A stretch of DNA of 64,000 nt from Arenicola marina (taxonomy: Eukaryota > Annelida > Polychaeta > Arenicolidae). The stretch is taken from assembly GCA_964019135.1 (NCBI GenBank), contig OZ025261.1:36198820-36262819 (forward strand), read 5' to 3'. The notes under the pieces were generated by a model, which made no database searches, had not been told where the DNA came from, and worked only from the letters and a program-made list of their open reading frames with translations. The translations under genes and the position numbers were made by a program. Shown here in pieces: positions 1-12,454 of the stretch; position 1 is the first letter of the stretch; the number at the start of each line of letters is the position of its first letter.

Positions 1-3000
1 AGTCACAATGTGCGGAGGGTGATGGGGGTGTGACAGTCACAATGTGCGGAGGGTGATGGGGGTGTGACAGTCACAATGTGCGGATGGTGATGGGGGTGTG
101 ACAGTCACAATGTGCGGGGGGTGATGGGGGTGTGACAGTCACAATGTGCGGAGGGTGATGGGGGTGTGTCAGTCACAATGTGCGGAAGGTGATGGGGTGT
201 GACCGTCACAATGTGCGGAGGGTGATGGGGGTATGACAGTCATAATGTGCGGAGGGTGATGGGGGTGTGTCAGTCACAATGTGCGGAGGGTGATGGGGGT
301 GTGTCAGTCACAATGTGCGGAGGGTAATGGGGGTGTGACAGTCACAATGTGCGGAGGGTGATGGGGGTGTGTCAGTCACAATGTGCGGAGGGTGATGGGG
401 GTGTGACAGTCACAATGTGCGGGGGGTGATGGGGGTGTGTCAGTCACAATGTGCGGAGGGTGATGGGGGTGTGACAGTCACAATGTGCGGAGGGTGATGG
501 GGGTATGACAGTCATAATGTGCGGAGGGTGATGGGGGTGTGTCAGTCACAATGTGCGGAGGGTGATGGGGGTGTGACAGTCACAATGTGCGGAGGGTGAT
601 GGGGGTGTGTCAGTCACAATGTGCGGAGGGTGATGGGGGTGTGACAGTCACAATGTGCGGAGGGTGATGGGGGTGTGACAGTCACAATGTGCGGATGGTG
701 ATGGGGGTGTGACAGTCACAATGTGCGGGGGGTGATGGGGGTGTGACAGTCACAATGTGCGGATGGTGATGGGGGTGTGTCAGTCACAATGTGCGGAAGG
801 TGATGGGGGTGTGACCGTCACAATGTGCGGAGGGTGATGGGGGTGTGTCAGCCACAATGTGCGGAGGGTGATGGGGGTGTGACAGTCACAATGTGTGGGG
901 GGTGATGGGGGTGTGTCAGTCACAATGTGCGGAGGGTGATGGGGGTGTGACAGTCACAATGTGCCGAGGGTGATGGGGGTGTGACAGTCACAATGTGCGG
1001 AGGGTGATGGGGGTGTGACAGTCACAATGTGCGGAGGGTGATGGGGGTGTGACAGTCACAATGTGCCGAGGGTGATGGGGGTGTGACAGTCACAATGTGC
1101 GGAGGGTGATGGGGGTGTGACAGTCACAATGTGCCGAGGGTGATGGGGTGTGACAGTGTGCGGCGGGTCATGGGGGTGTGACAGGCACAATGTGCGGAGG
1201 ATGATGGGGGTGTGACAGTCACAATGTGCCGAGGGTGACGGGGTGTGACAGGGTGCGGCGGGTCATGGGGATGTGACAGGCACAATGTGCGGAGGGTGAT
1301 GGGGGTGTGACAGTCACAATGTGCGGAGGGTGATGGGGGTGTGACAGTCAAAATGTGCCGGGGGTGATGGGGGTGTGACAGTCACAATGTGCGGAGGGTG
1401 ATGGGGGGGTGTCAGCCACAATGTGCCGAGGGTGATGGGGGTATGACAGTCAGAATTTGCGGAGGGTGATGGGGGTGTGTCAGCCACAATGTGCCGAGGG
1501 TGATGTGGGTGTGACAGTCACAATGTGCGGAGGGTGATGGGGGTGTGACAGTCAAAATGTGCCGAGGGTGATGGGGGTGTGACAGTCACAATGTGCGGAG
1601 GGTGATGGGGGTGTGTCAGCCACAATGTGCCGAGGGTGATGTGGGTGTGACAGTCACAATGTGCGGAGGGTGATGGGGGTTTGACAGTCACAATGTGCCG
1701 AGGGTGATGGGGTGTGACAGTGTGCGGCGGGTCATGGGGGTGTGACAGGCAAAATGTGCGGAGGGTGATGGGGGTGTGACAGTCACAATGTGCGGAGGGT
1801 GATGGGGGTGTGACAGTCACAATGTGCCGAGGGTGATGGGGGTGTGACAGTCACAATATGCCGAGGGTGATGGGGGTGTGACAGTCACAATGTGCGGAGG
1901 GTGATGGGGGTGTGACAGTCACAATGTGCGGAGGGTGATGGGGGTGTGACAGTCACAATGTGCCGAGGGTGATGGGGGTGTGACAGTCACAATGTGCGGA
2001 TGGTGATGGGGGTGTGACAGTCACAACGTGCGGGGGGGATGGGGGTGTGACAGTCACAATGTGCGGATGGTGATGGGGGTGTGACCGTCACAATGTGCCG
2101 AGGGTGATGGGGTGTGACAGTGTGTGGCGGGTCATGGGGGTGTGGCAGGCACAATGTGCGGAGGGTGATGGGAGTGTGACAGTCACAATGTGCGGAGGGT
2201 GCTTAGGGTGTGACAGTCACAATGTGCCGAGGGTGATGGGGGTGTGACAGTCACAATGTGCCGAGGGTGATGGGGGTGTGACAGTCACAATGTGCCGAGG
2301 GTGATGGGGTGTGACAGTGTGCGGCGGGTCATGGGGATGTGACAGGCACACTGTGCGGAGGGAGATGGGGGTGTGACAGTCACAATGTGCGGAGGGTGAT
2401 GGGGGTGTGTCAGTCACAATGTGCGGAGGGTGATGGGGGTGCGTCAGTCACAATGCGCGGAGGGTGATGGGGGTGTGACAGTCACAATGTGCGGGGGGTG
2501 ATGGGGGTGTGACAGTCACAATGTGCGGAGGGTGATGGGGGTGTGTCAGTCACAATGTGCGGAAGGTGATGGGGGTGTGACCGTCACAATGTGCGGAGGG
2601 TGATGGGGGTGTGACAGTCACAATGTGCGGAGGGTGATGGGGGTGTGTCAGTGACAATGTGCGGAGGGTGATAGGGCTATGGCAGTCATAATGTGCGGAG
2701 GGTGATGGGTGTTTGTCAGTCACAATGTGCGGAGGGTGATGGGGGTGCGTCAGTCACAATGTGCGGAGGGTGATGGGGGTTTGACAGTCACAATGTGCCG
2801 AGGGTGATGGGGTGTGACAGTGTGCGGCGGGTCATGGGGGTGTGACAGGCAAAATGTGCGGAGGGTGATGGGGGTGTGACAGTCACAATGTGCGGAGGGT
2901 GATGGGGGTGTGACAGTCACAATGTGCCGAGGGTGATGGGGGTGTGACAGTCACAATATGCCGAGGGTGATGGGGGTGTGACAGTCACAATGTGCGGAGG

Positions 3001-6000
3001 GTGATGGGGGTGTGACAGTCACAATGTGCGGAGGGTGATGGGGGTGTGACAGTCACAATGTGCCGAGGGTGATGGGGGTGTGACAGTCACAATGTGCGGA
3101 TGGTGATGGGGGTGTGACAGTCACAACGTGCGGGGGGGATGGGGGTGTGACAGTCACAATGTGCGGATGGTGATGGGGGTGTGACCGTCACAATGTGCCG
3201 AGGGTGATGGGGTGTGACAGTGTGTGGCGGGTCATGGGGGTGTGGCAGGCACAATGTGCGGAGGGTGATGGGAGTGTGACAGTCACAATGTGCGGAGGGT
3301 GCTTAGGGTGTGACAGTCACAATGTGCCGAGGGTGATGGGGGTGTGACAGTCACAATGTGCCGAGGGTGATGGGGGTGTGACAGTCACAATGTGCCGAGG
3401 GTGATGGGGTGTGACAGTGTGCGGCGGGTCATGGGGATGTGACAGGCACACTGTGCGGAGGGAGATGGGGGTGTGACAGTCACAATGTGCGGAGGGTGAT
3501 GGGGGTGTGTCAGTCACAATGTGCGGAGGGTGATGGGGGTGCGTCAGTCACAATGCGCGGAGGGTGATGGGGGTGTGACAGTCACAATGTGCGGGGGGTG
3601 ATGGGGGTGTGACAGTCACAATGTGCGGAGGGTGATGGGGGTGTGTCAGTCACAATGTGCGGAAGGTGATGGGGGTGTGACCGTCACAATGTGCGGAGGG
3701 TGATGGGGGTGTGACAGTCACAATGTGCGGAGGGTGATGGGGGTGTGTCAGTGACAATGTGCGGAGGGTGATAGGGCTATGGCAGTCATAATGTGCGGAG
3801 GGTGATGGGTGTTTGTCAGTCACAATGTGCGGAGGGTGATGGGGGTGCGTCAGTCACAATGCGCGGAGGGTGATGGGGGTGTGACAGTCACAATGTGCGG
3901 GGGGTGATGGGGATGTGACAGTCACAATGTGCGGAGGGTGATGGGGGTGTGTCAGTCACAATGTGCGGAAGGTGATGGGGGTGTGGCCGTCACAATGTGC
4001 GGAGGGTGATGGGGGTGTGACAGTCACAATGTGCGGAGGGTGATGGGGGTGTGTCAGTCACAATGTGCGGAGGGTGATGGGGGTGTGACAGTCACAATGT
4101 GCCGAGGGTGATGGGGGTGTGTCAGTCACAATGTGCGGAGGGTGATGGGGGTGTGACAGTCACAATGTGCGGGGGGTGATGGGGGTGTGTCAGTCACAAT
4201 GTGCGGAGGGTGATGGGGGTGTGACAGTCACAATGTGCGGAAGGTGATGGGGCTATGACAGTCACAATGTGCGGAGGGTGATGGGGGTGTGTCAGTCACA
4301 ATGTGCGGAGGGTGATGAGGGTGTGACAGTCACAATGTGCGGAGGATGATGGGGGTGTGTCAGTCACAATGTGCGGAGGGTGATGGGGGTGTGACAGTCA
4401 CAATGTGCGGAGGGTGATGGGGGTGTGACAGTCACAATGTGCGGATGGTGATGGGGGTGTGACAGTCACAATGTGCGGGGGGTGATGGGGGTGTGACAGT
4501 CACAATGTGCGGATGGTGATGGGGGTGTGTCAGTCACAATGTGCGGAAGGTGATGGGGGTGTGACCGTCACAATGTGCGGAGGGTGATGGGGGTGTGACA
4601 GTCACAATGTGCGGAGGGTGATGGGGGTGTGTCAGTCACAATGTGCGGAGGGTGATGGGGGTGTGACAGTCACAATGTGCGGAGGGTGATGGGGGTGTGT
4701 CAGTCACAATGTGCGGAGGGTGATGGGGGTGTGACAGTCACAATGTGTGGGGGGGTGATGGGGGTGTGTCAGTCACAATGTGCGGAGGGTGATGGGGGTG
4801 TGTCAGTCACAATGGGCGGAGGGTGATGGGGGTGTGTCAGCCACAATGTGCCGAGGGTGATGGGGGTGTGACAGTCAGAATTTGCGGAGGGTGATGGGGG
4901 TGTGACAGTCACAATGTGCGGAGGGTGATGGGGGTGTGACAGTCACAATGTGCCGAGGGTGATGGGGGTGTGACAGTCACAATGTGCGGAGGGTGATGGG
5001 GGTGTGACAGTCACAATGTGTCGAGGGTGATGGGGTGTGACAGTGTGCGGCGGGTCATGGGGGTGTGACAGGCCCAATGTGCGGAGGGTGATGGGGGTGT
5101 GACAGTCACAATGTGCGGAGGGTGATGGAGGTGTGACACTCACAATGTGCCGAGGGTGATGGGGGTATGACAGTCAGAATTTGCGGAGGGTGATGGGGGT
5201 GTGACAGTCACAATGTGCGGAGGGTGATGGGGGTGTGACAGTCACAATGTGCCGAGGGTGATGGAGTGTGACAGTGTGCGGCGGGTCATGGGGGTGTGAC
5301 AGGCACAATGTGCGGAGGGTGATGGGGGTGTGACAGTCACAATGTGCGGAGGGTGATGGGGGTGTGACAGTCACAATGTGCCGAGGGTGATGGGGGTGTG
5401 ACAGTCACAATATGCCGAGGGTGATGAGGGTGTGACAGTCACAATGTGCGGAGGGTGATAGGGGGTGTGACAGTCACAATGTGCCGAGGGTGATGGGGTG
5501 TGACAGTGTGCGGCGGGTCATGGGGGTGTGACAGGCACAATGTGCAGAGGGTGATGGGGGTGTGACAGTCACAATGTGCCAAGGGTGATGGGGGTGTGAC
5601 AGTCAGAATTTGCGGAGGGTGATGGGGGTGTGACAGTCACAATGTGCGGAGGGTGATGGGGGTGTGACAGTCACAATGTGCGGACGGTGATGGGGGTGTG
5701 ACAGCCACAATGTGCGGAGGGTGATGGGGGTGTGACAGTCACAATGTGCGGAGGGTGATGGGGTGTGACAGTCACAATGTGCCGAGGGTGATGGGGGTGT
5801 GACAGTCACAATGTGCGGAGGGTGATGGGGGTGTGACAGTCACAATGTGCGGATGGTGATGGGGATGTGACAGTCACAATGTGCGGGGGGTGATGGGTGT
5901 GTGACAGTCACAATGTGCGGATGGTGATGGGGGTGAGTCAGTCACAATGTGCGGATGGTGATGGGGGTGTGACCGTCACAATGTGCGGAGGGTGATAGGG

Positions 6001-7690
6001 GTGTGACAGTCACAATGTGCGGAGGGTGATGGGGGTGTGTCAGTCACAATGTGCGGAGGGTGATGGGGGTGTGACAGTCACAATGTGCGGAGGGTGATGG
6101 GGGTGTGTCAGTCACAATGTGCGGAGGGTGATGGGGGTGTGACACTCACAATGTGTGAGGGGGTGATGGGGGTGTGTCAGTCACAATGTGCGGAGGGTGA
6201 TGGGGGTGTGACAGTCACAATGTGCGGAGGGTGATGGGGGTGTGACAGTCACAATGTGCGGAGGGTGATGGGGGGGTGTCAGTCACAATGTGCGGAGGGT
6301 GATGGGTGGGTGTCAGCCACAATGTGCCGAGGGTGATGGGGGTGTGACAGTCACAATGTGCGGAGGGTGATGGGGGTGTGACAGTCACAATGTGGCGAGG
6401 GTGATGGGGTGTGACAGTGTGCGGCGGGTCATGGGGGTGTGACAGGCACAATGTGCGGAGGGTGATGGGGGTGTGACAGTCACAATGTGCGGAGGGTGAT
6501 GGGGGTGTGACAGTCACAATGTGCCGAGGGTGATGGGGGTGTGACAGTCACAATGTGCCGAGGGTGATGGGGGTGTGACAGTCACAATGTGCGGAGGGTG
6601 ATGGGGGTGTGACAGTCACAATGTGCCGAGGGTGATGGGGGTGTGACAGTCACAATATGCGGGGGGTGATGGGGGTGTGACAGTCACAATGTGCCGAGGG
6701 TGATGGGGGTGTGACAGTCACAATGTGCGGAGGGTGAAGGGGGTGTGACAGTCACAATGTGCCGAGGGTGATGGGGGTGTGACAGTCACAATATGCGGAG
6801 GGTGATGGGGGTGTGACAGTCACAATGTGCGGAGGGTGATGGGGGTGTGACAGTCACAATGTGCGGAGGGTGATGGGGGTGTGACAGTCACAATGTGCCG
6901 AGGGTGATGGGGGTGTGACAGTCACAATATGCGGAGGGTGATGGGGGTGTGACAGTCACAATGTGCGGAGGGTGATGGGGGTGTGACAGTCACAATGTGC
7001 GGAGGGTGATGGGGGTGTGACAGTCACAATGTGCCGAGGGTGATGGGGGTGTGACAGTCACAATGTGCCGAGGGTGATGGGGGTGTGACAGTCACAATGT
7101 GCGGAGGGTGATGGGGGTGTGACAGTCACAATGTGCGGAGGGTGATGGGGGTGTGACAGTCACAATGTGCGGAGGGTGATGGGGGTGTGACAGTCACAAT
7201 GTGCCGAGGGTGATGGGGGTGTGACAGTCACAATGTGCCGAGGGTGATGGGGGTGTGACAGTCACAATGTGCCGAGGGTGCTGGGGGTGTGACAGTCACA
7301 ATGTGCCGAGGGTGATGGGGGTGTGACAGTCACAATGTGCCGAGGGTGATGGGGGTGTGACAGTCACAATATGCGGAGGGTGATGGGGGTGTGACAGTCA
7401 CAATGTGCCGAGGGTGATGGGGGTGTGACAGTCACAATATGCGGAGGGTGATGGGGGTGTGACAGTCACAATGTGCGGAGGGTGATGGGGGTGTGTCAGC
7501 CACAATGTGCGGAGGGTGATGGGGGTGTGACAGTCACAATGTGCGGAGGGTGATGGGGGTGTGACAGTCACAATATGCGGAGGGTGATGGGGGTGTGACA
7601 GTCACAATGTGCGGAGGGTGATGGGGGTGTGACAGTCACAATGTGCCGAGGGTGATGGGGGTGTGACAGTCACAATATGCGGAGGGTGAT
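1..7690. repeat. 34-bp G-rich minisatellite, about 225 units
   Basis: Units start with AGTCACAATGTGC and continue GGAGGGTGATGGGGGTGTGAC. The period is 34 bp (unit starts at 1, 35 and so on), and the array runs off the left edge. Common variants are GCCGAGG for GCGGAGG, GTGTGTCAG for GTGTGACAG, and a shortened unit pair containing GCGGCGGGTCATGG. Each unit holds the perfect inverted repeat TGTGAC-A-GTCACA and two G-tracts (GGG and GGGGG), so the plus strand can form G-quadruplexes. Minus-strand reading frames of 60-100 codons appear only because three 34-bp units restore frame; they are not genes. Confidence 0.97.
1654..3860. repeat. 1100-bp higher-order tandem duplication inside the 34-bp array
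   Basis: The segment beginning at about 1654 recurs from about 2754 at a fixed offset of 1100 bp. It keeps rare variants, including TGCTTAGGGTG (near 2200 and 3300), GGGAGATGGGGG (near 2360 and 3460), ATAGGGCTATGGCAG (near 2670 and 3770) and GGGTGTTTGTCAG (near 2707 and 3807). Identity seems complete up to about 2760/3860, where GTGCGG and GCGCGG differ. About 32 basic units were copied as one block, so the event is recent. Confidence 0.9.
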
Positions 7691-7904
7691 GAGGGTGATG
7701 TAGCTACAAGGAGCAGAGATGCCGTATTGGTAGGTTGGTGGCTGTTGCCTTTAGTACTGACTGCATGTGACCACGGTAGCGGCCACTTGACCCAGAATGT
7801 CCCGTGCATGTGAAGTTTGTGTGGTACAGTGAGTGTCGGCCATAACCTGGTCATAGCATCTAGACAAAGTTATATACATGTTAAATCTTGTTTCAATTAA
7901 GCAA
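7691..7904. other. Unique spacer
   Basis: This is non-repetitive sequence between the 34-bp array and the 11-bp array. I recognise no gene, RNA or element in it. Confidence 0.6.
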
Positions 7905-8192
7905 AATTGAGTTTCCATAGAATTTTCATAGTTCCATAGAGTTTCTATAGAGTTTCCATACATTTTCTATTGTGTTTCTGTGGAGGTTCCATAGACTTTC
8001 CATAGAGTTTCCATGGAGTTTCCATATCGTTTCCATAGAATTGCCATAGGGTTTCCATAGTTTCCATAGACTTTTCATAGAGTCTCCATAGAGCTTCCAT
8101 GTAAATGCTGTAGACATTTTATGTAAGCTCTGCATAAATTCTATGGAAACTATGAAAACTCTATGGAAATTCTATGGAAACTCTGTGGGAAA
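7905..8192. repeat. Degenerate 11-bp minisatellite with a strand switch
   Basis: From 7905 to about 8110 the plus strand reads degenerate copies of TTTCCATAGAG, about 18 units of 9-12 bp. From about 8137 to 8192 it reads the reverse complement, CTCTATGGAAA. The two blocks are separated by about 25 bp, so they form imperfect inverted arms. A minus-strand frame of 69 codons here only reflects the repeat. Confidence 0.85.
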
Positions 8193-8650
8193 ACGTTTAG
8201 AAATTCCATGAAAAAATAGATAGAGACCTTTAAAATTATTTTTAGAGAAATTCGGGAAGATATTTTCCTACGGGTGTCATGATGCCTTCTGAAATCAATG
8301 CCAGGGTTCGCTTTATAAAGCTTGGAAGAGAGAATTACCTTCGTCTATCCTTTCACATAAAGAGTACCTCTACAAACCTTCAAACGTACCTGATCATAAC
8401 CGGCTACAAGAGGGAAAAATGGCAATGGCGATTGATTCTATAGAAAATCCTGCGTCTCTAGATTTTTCCGTAGAACTTTCATAGTTGTTTAAAATGTTTT
8501 GCTAAGGGTTGTTAATATTCGAGCGGATTTATGATATATGGCATATGCAAGATATGAGGGACTATGGCGCTTAATCAATCAGTGCTGGCCAAACGACTGA
8601 ACCTGGCAAGTACCGAATGAGAATAAGGAAAAGTCAGTGGAGTATAAAGC
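8193..8650. other. Unique sequence, nothing identified
   Basis: AT-rich unique DNA. One further degenerate repeat unit (near 8465) suggests the 11-bp array once reached further. No coding or RNA signal is seen. Confidence 0.5.
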
Positions 8651-8758
8651 TGAGTGCAGGGGAGTATGAGCAATGAAGAGTAATGGCCTCTACTATTAGG
8701 AATCTGAGTGCAGGGGAGTAGGAGCAATGAAGGGTAATGTCCTCTACTATTAGGAATA
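8651..8758. repeat. 54-bp tandem duplication, two copies
   Basis: TGAGTGCAGGGGAGTA starts at 8651 and again at 8705. Both copies run through CTCTACTATTAGGAAT with a few substitutions between them. Confidence 0.9.
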
Positions 8759-9085
8759 AGATGCTTAAAGGGTGCGAGAAGCAGGGCCAGCAAACACATC
8801 ATAACGGCGACGATATCGGCAGTAAACGATGGAACAGTGACAACATAAAGAGAGGAGTAAAAAGCAATCAAATGTATCATCCATTAACTCAGTCTCAAAG
8901 TGTATTCAGCCGTCTGGAGTTGGTTCCGGCGTTCGGCTTCACCGTTTCTGTCAGGGGTAGGTTGACTCTATGGTATTGGTATTGGCAGGCACCATGGCTC
9001 ATATCACACGTGTGTGCGCTCGTATTCGTATTGACAAGACTGTGTATACCGGTCCACATCAACGCGTTATCACAATTATATTGGG

Positions 9086-9109
9086 TACAAATACAAATAC
9101 AAATACAAA
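9086..9109. repeat. (TACAAA)4 microsatellite
   Basis: Four consecutive TACAAA hexamers, followed by a decayed TATAAA copy. Confidence 0.9.
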
Positions 9110-9194
9110 TATAAATTCCCGAATTAGATTCTTTATATCACAGACAACATAAATTCCAGAAAGATAATTATTGCCTCCCTGAAGAACACCAACG

Positions 9195-9284
9195 AACTGG
9201 GCATATGACATGAAGCTTTCCTGCAACGCGCGGCGCAATAACTGGGCATATGACATGAGGCTTTCCTGCCACGCGCAGGGCAAT
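9195..9284. repeat. 45-bp tandem duplication, two copies
   Basis: AACTGGGCATATGACATGA begins at 9195 and 9240. The copies continue through CTTTCCTGC and ACGCGC to GCAATA with about five differences. Confidence 0.88.
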
Positions 9285-9437
9285 AAAGGTCGTTTACATT
9301 CGCAGATTGGCATTTACGATATTTAAAATACTTATCTATAAAAAGTGGGTTTTTGTTTTTAGAAAACACCCTGTTAACCTTATATAACCGATTCAAAATT
9401 ATGCAGTTATAATCCGTATATCCGGCTCCGTATATCC

Positions 9438-10143
9438 GGCACCGCGACGGCACCGCGACGGCACCGCGACGACACCGCGACGGCACCGCGACGACACCGC
9501 GACGGCACCGCGACGGCACCGCGACGACACCGCGACGGCACCGCGACGACACCGCGACGGCACCGCGACGGCACCGCGACGGCACCGCGACGACACCGCG
9601 ACGGCACCGCGACGGCACCGCGACGGCACCGCGACGACACCGCGACGGCACCGCGACGGCACCGCGACGACACCGCGACGGCACCGCGACGACACCGCGA
9701 CGGCACCGCGACGACACCGCGACGACACCGCGACGGCACCGCGACGACACCGCGACGGCACCGCGACGGCACCGCGACGGCACCGCGACGACACCGCGAC
9801 GACACCGCGACGGCACCGCGACGGCACCGCGACGGCACCGCGACGGCACCGCGACGGCACCGCGACGACACCGCGACGACACCGCGACGGCACCGCGACG
9901 GCACCGCGACGGCACCGCGACGGCACCGCGACGGTACCGCGACGGCACCGCGACGGCACCGCGACGGCACCCCGACGGCACCGCGACGGCACCGCGTCGG
10001 CACCGCGCCGGCACCGCGACGGCACCGCGACGGCACCGCGACGGCACCGCGACGGCACCGCGTCGGCACCGCGCTGGCACCGCGACGGCACCGCGACGGC
10101 ACCGAGACGGCACCCCGACGGCACCGCGACGGCACCGCGACGG
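9438..10143. repeat. CpG-dense 11-bp minisatellite, about 64 units
   Basis: The unit is CACCGCGACGG, alternating with CACCGCGACGA. Each unit carries three CpGs, which is far above the local background. All three minus-strand frames are open for 240-326 codons (arginine, alanine and valine repeats) because 11 bp cycles through every frame and the unit lacks stops; these are not genes. Right-end units are more varied (GTCGG, CGCTGG). If the host methylates CpG, survival of so many CpGs implies youth or lack of methylation. Confidence 0.96.
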
Positions 10144-10146
10144 GTT

Positions 10147-10487
10147 TCAGCTGCATGGTTGAGCTGTGACCATTACCACGATGACCCGCGACTGTTCTCT
10201 AGCTCTACTTTGCTCTCCTATAATATCCATACGCCATCAGGACCACGTCATGGAGCCGCCAAGATCTCCAGAGGGAGGGTGGGGGGGTGGGGCTTTATGA
10301 CGACTCTATAATGAAATAACGATATCCGATAGGCTAGTTGGTGTCACGAGAGCTGGTGTTATTCACTCAAAGACTAATTAGAAACTATCAACGATATTTA
10401 TCTGTATGATAATTATATTGGACAAGTGGGGTGTTCTAATTAATGTTGTAGAGTTGCTGGTTTACTTTTTTTCATGTCATGATTCAG
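10147..10487 (+). repeat. Left flank of duplicated block, copy A
   Basis: This 340-bp unique sequence, starting TCAGCTGCATGGTTGAG, recurs at 11488-11830 at an offset of 1341 bp and about 95% identity by eye. In both places it leads straight into a 33-bp array. Copy A begins within a few bases of the end of the CpG-dense array. It may be the non-repetitive part of an unrecognised non-autonomous element, or simply a segmental duplication. Confidence 0.9.
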
Positions 10488-11175
10488 GTTGAATAAAACG
10501 CTATTTGCTCACAATAACAGGTTGAATAAAACGCTATTTGCTCACCATACCAGGTTGAATAAAACGCTATTTTCACACCAAAGCAGCTTGAATAAAACGC
10601 TATTTTCACACCATACCATGTTGAATAAAACGCTATTTGCACATCATATCAGGTTGAATAAAACGTTATTTGCACACCATACAAGGTTGAATAAAACGCT
10701 ATTTTCACACCAAAGCAGGTTGAAAAAACGCGATTTGCTCACCATAGCAGGTTGAATAAAACGCCATTTGCACACCATACCATGTTGAATAAAACGCTAT
10801 TTGCACACCATACCAGATTAAATAAAACGCTATTTGCACACCATACCAGGTTAAATAAAACGCTATTTGCACACCATACCAGGTTGAATAAAACGCTATT
10901 TGCACACCATGCCAGATTGAATAAAACGCTATTTGCTCACCATACCATGTTGAATAAAACGCTATTTTCACACCATACCAGGTTGAATAAAACGCTATTT
11001 GCACACAATACTAGGTTGAATAAAACGCTATTTGCACACCATACCAGGTTGAATAAAACGCTATTGGCTTACCATACCAGGTTGAATAAAACGCTATTTG
11101 CACACCATATTAGGTTTAAAAAAACGCTATTTGCTCACCATACTAGGTTGAATAAAGCGCTATTTGCTCACCATA
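10488..11175 (+). repeat. 33-bp AT-rich minisatellite, array A, about 21 units
   Basis: Units read GGTTGAATAAAACGCTATTT followed by GCACACCATACCA or variants. Because 33 is divisible by three, the plus strand stays open in the LNKTLFAHHTR frame for many units, interrupted once by a small length change near 10725. The minus strand is open as well, which argues against coding. Every unit holds AATAAA, so the array presents about 20 potential poly(A) signals on the plus strand. Confidence 0.95.
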
Positions 11176-11487
11176 ACGCGTCCGGTGAGAGTAAGCACTT
11201 ACCCGAAACACGCGCATTTTCCCGGCGCCGTCTATTACCTCAGGAATTTGTGTTTTATCTGTTCTATGTAACGAAATATTTGCCAAGCCGTGAATTACAA
11301 TAATGTTTTCTCAACCCAACATCGAGCTTTGAGGTCAGCTGTGGGTAAATTTTGGTCTATGATCAAGGTCACAATTCTTTTCTCCCTGTTTTCCACACGT
11401 AGTGGCTCGAACTCAATAATTCATCCTTGGACACTCACCAAGTCTGGTTAATTTGGACGGATGATGCAATGTATGTGTCATTTGGTC
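11176..11487. other. Unique spacer between the two duplicated blocks
   Basis: Unique sequence, with no gene or RNA recognised. It is not duplicated on the left of copy A. Confidence 0.5.
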
Positions 11488-11830
11488 TCAGCTGCATGGT
11501 TGAGTTGTGACCATTACCACGATGACCCGCGACTGTTCTCTAGCTCTACTTTGCTCTCCTATAATATCCATACGCCATCGGGACCACGTCATGGGGCCGC
11601 CAAGATCTCCAGAGGGACGGTGGGGGGGGGGGGGGGCTTTATAATGACTCTATAATGAAATAACGATATCCGATAGCCTAGCTGGTGTCACGAGAGCTGG
11701 TGTTATTCACTCAAAGACGAATTAGAAACTATCAACGATATTTACCTATATGATAATTATATTGGACAAGTGGGGTGTTCTAATTAATGTTGTAGAGTTG
11801 CTGGTTTACTTTTTTTTATGTCGTGATTCA
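11488..11830 (+). repeat. Left flank of duplicated block, copy B
   Basis: Second copy of the 10147-10487 sequence. Differences include a longer G-run (11622-11636, 15 Gs) where copy A has two shorter G-runs split by a T, plus scattered substitutions. Confidence 0.9.
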
Positions 11831-12196
11831 GGTTGAATAAAACGCTATTTGCTCACCATACCAGGTTGAATGAAACGTTATTTGCACACCAAACCATGTT
11901 GAATAAAACGTTTTTTTCACACCGTACCAGGTTGAATAAAACGCTATTTGCACACAATACCATGTTGAATAAAACGCTATTTGCTCACCATACCAGGTTG
12001 AATAAAACGCTATTTGCTCACCCTACCAGTTTGAATAAAACGCTATTTGCACACCGTACCAGGTTGAATAAAACGCTATTTGCACACCGTACCAGATTAA
12101 GTAAAACGCTATTTGCACACCATACCAGGTTGAATAAAACACTATTTGCACACCATACCAGGTTGAATAAAACGCTATTTGCACACCATACCAATT
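11831..12196 (+). repeat. 33-bp AT-rich minisatellite, array B, about 11 units
   Basis: Same unit as array A and same junction with the left flank, but half the copy number. The difference (about 21 against 11 units) shows that copy number changed after duplication. The array ends in ACCAATTTGCGAAATTGCG, unlike array A. Confidence 0.95.
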
Positions 12197-12454
12197 TGCG
12201 AAATTGCGCATTTAAATGTCGCCTTGGCATTTATCATATATATCAAGATATTGCAAAACGAAACCCATTTTTCAGCTGAGTCACACTGCTGCAAATATTA
12301 CACTTATAACAAAATGGAACATTACTCGCCATTGTTGCATTATATACGTGACAGCTTCTGCAAGAAGAGGGGGCGGGGGGGGGGGATACCCCGTCTGAAT
12401 CACGAATGCCCAAGAATTAGGGAGAGCAATATCGAATCTCCAAGATTAGGACAT
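12197..12454. other. Unique spacer before LINE
   Basis: Unique DNA with an 11-G run (12375-12385). The left end of the following LINE copy probably lies near 12455 but has no clear mark. Confidence 0.45.

Larger units (their letters stand above)
8759..9437. other. Mostly unique spacer with two small repeats
   Basis: Holds a TACAAA microsatellite and a 45-bp duplication, listed separately. The rest is unique. Short reading frames on both strands show no recognisable domain. At the right end, two copies of CCGTATATCCGGC-like sequence lead into the CpG-dense array. Confidence 0.5.

Noticed and set aside
1-7690. CRISPR array
   Set aside because: Units are directly contiguous with no unique spacers, and the genome is eukaryotic.
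9086-9109. Telomere-like repeat
   Set aside because: TACAAA does not match TTAGGG or its known variants and has only four copies.
9133-10156. Three minus-strand frames of 241-326 codons rich in Arg, Ala and Val
   Set aside because: They come from an 11-bp unit without stop codons; every minus-strand frame is open and there is no non-repeat domain.
10489-12279. LNKTLFAHHTR repeat protein on the plus strand
   Set aside because: The 33-bp unit keeps any stop-free frame open; the opposite strand is open too and unit numbers differ freely between the two copies.
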